Assembly (NCBI GenBank): GCA_963402885.1
Contig: OY727103.1
Span: forward strand, 4,068,501-4,132,500
Source: Antedon bifida
Lineage: Eukaryota; Echinodermata; Crinoidea; Comatulida; Antedonidae
DNA: 64,000 bases
Reading direction: 5' to 3'
In this document: positions 60,501-64,000 of the stretch, piece after piece
Numbering within the stretch: position 1 is the first letter of the stretch
Layout of the letters: the number at the start of each line of letters is the position of its first letter
Program-made: the position numbers and the translations under genes
Notes under the pieces: model-generated
What the model saw: the letters and a program-made list of their open reading frames with translations, nothing else
What the model was told of the DNA's origin: nothing
Databases searched by the model: none

Positions 60501-63500
60501 AAATATTTAGGATGGCAGATTGGCTGAAGCTTCCTATGTCAGAGTTGTGTATCCTGCGTGACTCAACCGCGTTCTGAGCAGCAAACTTGTCGTTTAAAAT
60601 CCTCGAGTAGGAGTGACCTTTAGGAATCCCATTTATTAATTTCTGGTAATTGTAAATAGATTTACAACAGGAATATCATTGTTTTGGATAGTTTATTTTT
60701 AGCTCTATTTTATAATTAAGATAACAGCTTTAAAAAATGGAACTACTGTACAGTATATGTTGTTCCATTGTCTATAATATAGCCCATATAGTGCTGTGCA
60801 ATAGGAGTGAAGTGTAGTTGGACTTTTGATAAAAATACAATTTTAAAAGAAACTTTATTGAACAGCCTAAATCATAACTATATTGTTCTCAGACTTAGTC
60901 TATTATGAGGCCCATAACGGTATGCAATTTGATTCAAAATACAAAAATAAAATGAAAACAAAACTATATGTAGTTCCCATATTTTGTGTACTGAATGACG
61001 CAGGCCACTCAACAAAACGTGAGCATATAGACAAAAAAGACACAACACCAGACCATGTGAGTCCTTAAAGACACAGTAGAAAAAAAAAAAGATTCAAGAA
61101 ACCATGAGAATAGCTCTCTGGTGAATTATAAAGCAGATTTTTTTTATATTGCCTGTAAACAAAGCTATATGTATTTTGTACTGAATGACGCAGACCGTTC
61201 CATAAAATGTGAGCATACAGACAAAATAGATAGACAGATAGAAAACTACCAGGGTCTCTCACGTAGACCATGCGAGTCCTTAAAGATAGAGTAGACAAAA
61301 ACAAAAAAATGAGATTCAGGAAAATTATTAAAGCAGTTTTTTTCTATTGCCTCTAAACAAAGCTATTTGTATTTTGTACTGAATGGCAAAATGTGACCAT
61401 ACAGACACAAAAGACAACAGAAAGAAAACTACCATGGTCTCTCACGTAGACCATACAAATCCTTAAAGATACAGTACACAAAAACAAAAAAAATGAGATT
61501 CAAGAAACCGTGGGAAAAGCTCCCTAATGAATTATTATAAAGCACTTTTTTGCCTCTCATAAGACAAGAAGTCTGACAAAGATCCAAAAATTGTTTCACG
61601 ATTAAAAGACTTGCTATAAGAATTATGAGAGTCATCTCCCCGCCATGTGTGCTACACCGTTTCACACGTAGACCTGGTCGTATGGTAATCCACGTCACGT
61701 CTGGGACAACTTTCTATTTTATCTACATGCTTATTTCCTGCCTATTGACAATTATGTTGAAATAATAGTTATAATCAAATTAAAACGCTACTATATCTAT
61801 CATGACATGTCCTTCATTAACAAAGAATAAATAAATGATATTTACAATTTAATTGCATTATATATTAATTGCAATAAATTAAATAAATTTAATGAAAGAA
61901 AATTTTAAATTTCTATATTAATATAGAATACTAGGAAAGATACCCAAACCACCATAGAAAAGTGTCCTCTTAATAGGCGTGTCCCCTTAATAGGTGTGTC
62001 TCCTTAATAGGTGTGTCCCTTAATAGGCATGTCCCCTTAATAGGTGTGTCTCCTTAATAGGCGTGTTCTCATTAATAGCCATGTCTCCCTTAATAGTCGT
62101 GTCCTAGGAATAGCAATCTCAAAGGAGGGGTTCTACTATATTAACACTGTTTTGTTTTGCCGTTGGCTATGGTTTTAAAATGAAAAGAAGAAACTTGTAA
62201 CAATTTGTAACATAGTTTGATCTCCGATTTATTACACGATTTTTTCAAGTATAGCTGGGCGCTGTTTGATTACTATGATTGGTCAGTATAATACCAGGGT
62301 AATTAAACATACACACTCTATAAATGAATGACATTCTATAAAATAACTACAGGAATCTTTACAAAAAAGCTTTCAAACTTTATGTGACAAAAAAAATGTG
62401 ATGTGCCCATATATGGACATGATGATGTCATATCACTACCATATTTGGGCACATCACACTTTTTGTGGTAAACTAACAGTACTTTGATAGTGTAGACACA
62501 TCTTTAAACGTGACTAAGTAGCCTCTCAGCTGCCTTTGATTGGTAAAAATTAATCAATAGTAGGTCAAACATATGCTTTGCATAATTACTATTATTAAAG
62601 CATCTTTTCCATACATCATCAGACAATATGTTTTAAGGTGACAGAAACGGGCAATGACCTATTAAATGTCCCTTGTATTACCTTGATCTTAACCTACAAT
62701 AGAATTTCCTGAAACCTAATTGTTCCATGAGAAATAGAATATAATAAGGTTAAAGTTTAATCCATTCATACTACAAAATTTTAGAAAATCGCAAATTTCA
62801 TATACGGGATGTGGGGTAAAAAAAATTGAAATATGTGTACAGTTGTAAACAATATTAATATTGTAATAAACATTTTGAATGGAATACATTGTGTTTAAGG
62901 TTTCGTTTTTAATTAGATATAATTGGGAGGGGGAATTCTGAAAATGGAAAAAGGAATGCAAATATTAAATTCCAAAAATAAATACCAATATGATACATCT
63001 TTGGTAGGAAATACCATTTATCAGACGTCCAATAAATAATTATAAATATGCAAAGATGAAACAGCACACTCATCTCTGATACAAACCTGCAGTCTGGACT
63101 ACAAAGACTACTTACTTTTTTACAGTAACTTCTTGAACTGTGATGGCTCTCTTGTCTTTACTGCCAGCAAAGGAAAATAAGTGTGTGCTCATCCTGAATT
63201 ACAAATATTAATATAGAAAAGCATTATCATAATGATGCAAACACCAAGTATTTGTACATTATATACAAATGTTTAAAATGGCCTAGACAGTTCAAAACAG
63301 AAGATACACTGGCACACTCAGATGACATCTCTTCTGGATATCTCAAATGAATAAAAAAAGAATACAAAACATACATTGTTCAATAGTATGTTTCAACATT
63401 ACCATTCATTAAAAGTAATATTGAACTGCACATGATACATGATTAACCAATCAAATGGCAGAGATAGATGTAATAATGGGTGATATTAAATAAACTTTCT

Positions 63501-63970
63501 ATTTAGTTGTTCACTTACTTTAAGTATTTGCATATGATATTTATAACATCATTGATGTCTTTGTTTTCTTTGTACAGCGCAAACTTGCAGTATTCAGGTC
63601 TTTTCTTCGGCCATCCTGCATTTTTTCTTTTTCTACCTGACAACAAAAATAAGATAATGATGTTTTTAAGTTGTATATCTCCATTGAAAAGAAATGTTTT
63701 AATGTTGCAGTAAGAGGTGTGAAAATACCAAAATACTACAGGAATTCTGCTACAAATATGAACAATGTTTGCTAGAAGAAAACTTCAAATTTCGGAATAA
63801 ATGGTGGGTTTATAAATGGGTGCACTACTAAACATACCTTCCTGTGTGGCAAAAGAAACTTGGATCATCTTCTGGCCGTCGACCTCGATTGTACTGCTCT
63901 CAAGTTTGGATGAGAACGCCCTCACAGCCTCGTGCATTTTGGTACGAGTCTCCTTATCGTCTTTGAGGAC
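36503..63970 (-). CDS. PUS7: PUS7 pseudouridine synthase (TruD family), 3' 14 coding exons
   Basis: Coding exons, right to left: 63,838-63,970; 63,519-63,636; 63,116-63,193; 48,340-48,405; 46,959-47,021; 43,124-43,249; 40,581-40,642; 40,100-40,257; 39,678-39,807; 39,087-39,203; 38,676-38,745; 38,514-38,573; 36,880-36,971; 36,503-36,630 (TGA). All have AG/GT borders and phases close to 466 residues plus stop. The 5' part lies beyond the window. The sequence aligns end to end with the C-terminal two thirds of animal PUS7. It includes the catalytic motif [14 protein letters not shown] (the Asp is the TruD-family nucleophile), [18 protein letters not shown] and the C-terminal [17 protein letters not shown]7 converts uridine to pseudouridine in tRNA and mRNA, preferring UNUAR contexts. 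The 14.7-kb intron before the exon at 48,340 contains an entire receptor gene on the other strand. Confidence 0.96.
36972..38513. other. PUS7 intron, AT-rich
   Basis: No exon or repeat family is recognised. A plus-strand open frame at 37,491-37,709 and a minus one at 37,307-37,615 overlap and show no domain. Confidence 0.5.
39265..39350. repeat. Dispersed repeat fragment, copy 2 (inverted)
   Basis: GGCCCTTTATGGACCCACGG then GCAGCGCCTACCAGATC matches the reverse complement of 33,475-33,545. Confidence 0.6.
39471..39613. mobile_element. Palindromic MITE, family 1, copy A
   Basis: Begins CTCTGTCTACATATCG and ends TTTGATAGTGTAGACAGAGC. The halves are near reverse complements, meeting around GGTAGTGATATGTCATCATC. 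Internal ACCCAAATAT and ATATATGGGCACATCACA are the conserved arms. Short, non-coding, with long terminal inverted repeats: the form of a non-autonomous DNA transposon. Confidence 0.85.
39990..40075. repeat. TTAATAGGG-type repeat fragment
   Basis: Fragment of a dispersed family recognised by GTGGAACCCCTGTTAGGACA, TTTGGGACAC, GTCCCTTTAATATG and TGAATAGGGGTTGGC. Related fragments lie at 33,985, 40,395, 42,025, 49,575, 50,430, 51,320 and 61,950. Confidence 0.65.
40395..40565. repeat. TTAATAGGG-type repeat, longer copy
   Basis: AGTAGAACTCCTATTAAGGG starts the block and GGAGAGGTTCTACTATATTA ends it. The ends are roughly inverted, and the centre carries GTGTCCCTTTAGTAGGGATG. Low complexity and inverted ends suggest a miniature element and not a tandem satellite. 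Confidence 0.7.
40681..40905. mobile_element. Palindromic MITE, family 2, copy 1
   Basis: The left arm (about 40,690-40,768) reads TCTCGGTATTGTACCTACAA, ACTGTCCAATATCATAGGCA, AATACAGTGACACATATG. The right arm (about 40,818-40,900) is its approximate reverse complement (ATATATGTGACACTGTATTA, AATACTGGACA, GGAGATACAG). The centre carries TAACGTTACGCTTAAC. Distinct from family 1. Confidence 0.8.
42025..42545. repeat. TTAATAGGG-type repeats, degenerate cluster
   Basis: Two similar sub-blocks read TGTCCCGAAGGAGGGCTATA and TGTCCCGAAGAAGGGTTTCT, each preceded by CATTTCATGTGAAGGTGTCT-like sequence. They imply a local duplication of about 105 bp. Confidence 0.65.
42880..43030. repeat. Possible tRNA-derived SINE fragment
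   Basis: AGTGGTTAACACATGAGACA followed about 45 bases later by GGGTACAATTGCAG resembles degenerate A- and B-box promoter spacing. The CTGAGGCCCCTGGGTTTAGC body follows. No second copy in this window, so the call is tentative. Confidence 0.3.
44515..44790. repeat. Degenerate AATGTCACTGTG repeats
   Basis: Variants of AACAATGTCACTGTG recur about ten times at irregular 20-35-base spacing (TCATTAGCAATGTCACTGTG, AATACTGTCACTGTG, ACAATGTCATTGTC). Confidence 0.75.
45041..45190. mobile_element. Palindromic MITE, family 1, copy B
   Basis: The left end is shortened (GCCCTGTCTAGTTAGAC) and the right end reads AAAGTTTGATAGTGTAGACA. Internal AATATGGTAGTGACATGACA and CATATATGGGCAAATCAT match the family. 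Confidence 0.83.
47156..47296. mobile_element. Palindromic MITE, family 1, copy C
   Basis: AAGCTGTCTAAACTAGTTTG at the left, and CATATATGGGCACATCACAT followed by a degenerate right end (GTCACATTACAGCTTG). The right terminus has decayed. Confidence 0.8.
47520..48290. repeat. Degenerate tandem repeats with a GGGTGGGGT landmark
   Basis: The motifs GATAAAATCTAGGGTGGGG, GACAATGCAGAATTCTTGGC, GATATTAATATGATTGAGG and GATATGGCAATAAAT recur at roughly 110-170-base intervals. MITE copy D interrupts the array at 47,845. The strongest pair is CAAATTTATGATGGGGTTTT (48,010) and CAAATTTATGAAAGATTCTT (48,164). Confidence 0.7.
47845..47991. mobile_element. Palindromic MITE, family 1, copy D
   Basis: Best-preserved termini: AAGCTCTGTCTACACTATCA at the left and TGATAGTGTAGACAGAGCTT at the right are exact reverse complements over 20 bases. 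It sits inside a degenerate tandem repeat, so it inserted after that array formed. Confidence 0.88.
48560..48730 (-). mobile_element. Possible Penelope-like element fragment with hammerhead-like core
   Basis: On the minus strand, 48,698-48,671 reads CTAAATGA, A, GGGC, a 7-base loop, GCCC, GAAA. This is the arrangement of a hammerhead ribozyme (CUGAUGA, stem II, GAAA) with one or two core bases altered. Minimal hammerheads are known in Penelope-like retroelements. Flanking GCTCTCCACGTTTATCTGGC is likewise reminiscent of such ends. No reverse transcriptase sequence is present, so only a fragment remains. The altered core would not be expected to cleave. Confidence 0.4.
49575..49890. repeat. TTAATAGGG-type repeat with nested half of MITE family 2
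   Basis: CCTTGAGACCCAACAAACTG and TGAATTGGGGTTGGC begin the block; GTGTCCCTTTAATATGCAGG and AGGAGAGGTTCTACTA end it. Between them lies GATTCTCGGTACTGTATCTA (about 49,677), the left arm of MITE family 2. Confidence 0.65.
50261..50366. mobile_element. Palindromic MITE, family 1, copy E (truncated)
   Basis: The left half is intact (AAGCTATGTCTACACTATCA, AAACTAGTTTGAC, GTGATGTGCCCAAATATGG). It stops after GACATGACATCTTCATCACA, so the right arm is missing. Confidence 0.82.
50430..50600. repeat. TTAATAGGG-type repeat fragment
   Basis: Contains AATAGGAGTGTCCCTTGAAT, GGGTTGGTCGTAGTG and GTGTCCCCTTAATAGGTGTG. The 64-codon plus-strand frame over it is made of repeat sequence only. Confidence 0.62.
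50820..51089 (+). promoter_or_regulatory. Candidate promoter and leader exon of the LRR receptor gene
   Basis: This segment is less AT-rich than its surroundings. It carries GATTGGTTGA (an inverted CCAAT box) near 50,913 and ends in a strong donor, GAAAG|GTAAGT, at 51,089/51,090. The next good plus-strand acceptor before the receptor ATG is TTTTCTTACAG at 53,628, so a leader exon here would splice to the coding exon. The open frame inside it has no recognisable domain. It may equally be unrelated. Confidence 0.35.
51320..51480. repeat. TTAATAGGG-type repeat fragment
   Basis: AATAGGGGTCTCCCCTGAAT, AAGGGTAGTGTTGCCCC and TCTTAATAGTGGTATCCC mark a decayed copy. Confidence 0.5.
51900..53280. repeat. 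AT-rich stretch with ~180-200-bp degenerate tandem repeats
   Basis: From about 52,320 to 53,110 the motif GATTTGTTTTGAGGTTATCT recurs near 52,418, 52,602, 52,781 and 52,984 in progressively changed form. Each is preceded by GATAAAAATTAATTAA and a run of T. Periods are about 180-200 bp. No exon is seen. Confidence 0.72.
53283..53575. mobile_element. Palindromic MITE, family 2, copy 2, with a nested SINE/LINE-like tail
   Basis: The left arm contains TGTCCAGTATCTTAGGCAAA and TAATACAGCAACACATGTG. The right arm contains CACATGATATACTGTATTAC and ATGATACTGGACAAATTGAG. The interior (53,409-53,470) contains GGGCGCTATATAAATGTGGT and TATTCATTATT, a 3'-tail type common to several animal LINE and SINE families. 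The palindrome thus appears split by a later insertion. Confidence 0.7.
53629..53708 (+). other. 5' untranslated part of the LRR receptor coding exon, with a short uORF
   Basis: Begins after TTTTCTTACAG. A five-codon upstream frame, ATG GTG AGA AAA AAA TAG, occupies 53,631-53,648 and precedes the main ATG at 53,709 by 60 bases. If this acceptor is used, translation of the receptor would have to pass or reinitiate after this frame. Confidence 0.55.
53709..57878 (+). CDS. LRR-Ig-elastin-like stalk-EGF-FN3 transmembrane receptor, 2 coding exons
   Basis: Exons 53,709-55,761 and 55,915-57,878 join in a Gly codon (CCAG|GTAAAA ... TTACAG|GTGCAGG) to give 1,338 residues. In order: signal peptide 1-21; LRRNT with Cys31, 35, 37 and 57; 18 leucine-rich repeats to about 510; LRRCT with Cys518, 520, 544 and 569; Ig domain about 571-674 (Cys595, Trp607, DSGKYTCTA Cys655). 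A Gly/Pro-rich stalk follows at 686-1035, mostly pentapeptides such as [10 protein letters not shown] and PGVGI. Then come an EGF-like domain (Cys1047, 1052, 1058, 1096, 1098, 1107), an FN3 domain about 1112-1206, a membrane helix about 1219-1241 and a 97-residue basic cytoplasmic tail. LRR-EGF-FN3-membrane order resembles vasorin; the Ig domain and stalk are additions. It is likely a cell-surface adhesion or ligand-binding receptor; the ligand is unknown. The gene lies wholly inside a PUS7 intron on the opposite strand. Confidence 0.94.
55915..56745 (+). repeat. Coding pentapeptide repeat (15-bp unit), receptor stalk
   Basis: About 55 in-frame copies of a 15-base unit, GGA-GCT-GGG-ACA-CCT and variants, encode Gly-Ala/Gly/Val-Gly-Thr/Ile-Pro. 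I read every codon from 55,917 to 56,978 and found no stop. Rare off-pattern residues (PGAWVP, PGAEVP, TPNFG) interrupt it. A block of four identical 30-base pairs (GCTGGAATACCTGGGGCCGG) at 56,262-56,381 shows recent expansion. The repeat also opens long spurious frames on both strands. Confidence 0.93.
57879..59092. other. 3' untranslated region of the receptor gene and AT-rich intron
   Basis: The 3' untranslated region probably extends to one of the AATAAA signals near 58,388 or 58,719. A 9-bp-stem hairpin lies at 58,034-58,065. From 58,190 to 58,620 the sequence holds degenerate repeats of AATTGCTGTGCATTATATTG and TTGAATATACACTAATATAA with a period near 115 bp. No further exon is recognised. 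Confidence 0.5.
58034..58065 (+). other. Hairpin in the receptor 3' untranslated region
   Basis: GTGACGACC and GGTCGTCGC flank a 14-base loop; seven perfect Watson-Crick pairs are extended by a T-G wobble and a G-C pair. It lies 156 bases after the stop codon. Its GC-rich stem stands out against AT-rich surroundings. Confidence 0.5.
59100..59242. mobile_element. Palindromic MITE, family 1, copy F
   Basis: ATCAAACTTTATGTGACAAC at the left and AACTAGTTTGATAGTGTAGA, then CAGAGCTTTA, at the right. Orientation is inverted relative to copies A and D. The middle has GGATGATATCATATCACTAC. Confidence 0.85.
59243..60950. other. PUS7 large intron, unique AT-rich part
   Basis: Apart from the duplication at 59,445, no repeat, exon or RNA gene is recognised. 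A moderately GC-rich patch at 60,510-60,610 (GAGTTGTGTATCCTGCGTGA) shows no frame or structure that I can identify. Confidence 0.45.
59445..59665. repeat. ~127-bp duplication
   Basis: ATGCAGCTAGTGAGTCTAAA at 59,456 and ATGCAGCTATTGAGTCTAAA at 59,579 begin two similar blocks, each continuing to GTACACAGAATGA. The plus-strand open frame across them is a by-product. Confidence 0.75.
60955..61530. repeat. ~190-bp tandem repeat, about three copies
   Basis: The landmark ATTTTGTGTACTGAATGACG (60,980), ATTTTGTACTGAATGACGCA (61,171) and ATTTTGTACTGAATGGCA (61,371) gives periods near 190-200. Each is followed by GTGAGCATA(T/C)AGACA, ACCATGCGAGTCCTTAAAGA and GATTCA(A)GAAA. Minus-strand open frames here translate the repeat. 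Confidence 0.85.
61955..62140. repeat. 17-bp tandem TTAATAGG repeat
   Basis: About eight tandem units of GTGTCTCCTTAATAGG and near variants, flanked by TTAATAGGG-family sequence and ending AAAGGAGGGGTTCTACTATA. This is an internal expansion of the dispersed family seen elsewhere in the window. Confidence 0.85.
62368..62505. mobile_element. Palindromic MITE, family 1, copy G
   Basis: AAGCTTTCAAACTTTATGTG at the left and ACTTTGATAGTGTAGACACA at the right. The centre CATATATGGACATGATGATG, CATATCACTACCATATTTGG is the least degraded in the set. Confidence 0.85.
62510..63115. other. PUS7 intron, unique AT-rich sequence
   Basis: No exon, repeat or RNA gene recognised between MITE copy G and the PUS7 exon ending at 63,116. 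Confidence 0.5.
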
Positions 63971-64000
63971 CTAGTAAGCAATGATGAAAGAGTATGCACA

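Overview
This is nuclear DNA of an animal. Genes are split by GT/AG introns, coding islands sit in AT-rich sequence, and satellites and short palindromic repeats are abundant. The gene set (PUS7, an ankyrin/SOCS-box protein, secreted C1q-domain proteins, an LRR/Ig/EGF/FN3 receptor) and the AT-rich, repeat-laden introns suggest a marine invertebrate, perhaps an echinoderm or another basal deuterostome. The species is inference only.

Layout. (1) 1-2,410: AT-rich ~143-bp satellite, interrupted four times by a GC-rich ~105-bp element. (2) 2,410-21,290: composite satellite. A 38-bp unit, often carrying TGACGTCA, alternates with about two dozen copies of a ~230-260-bp spacer. Inside it, a 3,089-bp super-unit is repeated about three times at near identity (6,202-15,400), each copy carrying an array of a 20-bp unit. 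(3) 21,290-25,345: AT-rich sequence, a degenerate CG-containing array, then 2.5 kb of a 46-bp AT-rich satellite. (4) 25,345-27,736: mixed sequence with a promoter-like patch. (5) 27,737-33,850 (+): a four-exon ankyrin-repeat/SOCS-box gene. Its 4.9-kb last intron contains two C1q-domain genes on the minus strand. (6) 33,851-36,502: intergenic sequence with short repeats. (7) 36,503-63,970 (-): the last 14 coding exons of PUS7 (TruD-family pseudouridine synthase). Its 14.7-kb intron contains a complete two-exon plus-strand gene for a 1,338-residue single-pass receptor: LRRs, Ig, an elastin-like Gly/Pro stalk, EGF, FN3, a membrane segment and a cytoplasmic tail.

The genes do not form one pathway. 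PUS7 modifies RNA, the SOCS-box protein is a likely Cullin-5 substrate adaptor, and the C1q proteins and LRR receptor act outside or at the surface of the cell. What links them is architecture: two host genes carry opposite-strand extracellular-protein genes in introns. All five gene models were built by hand from the sequence. Splice phases close in every one, and protein lengths follow from that. The first 25 kb holds no credible gene; open frames there are by-products of repeats.
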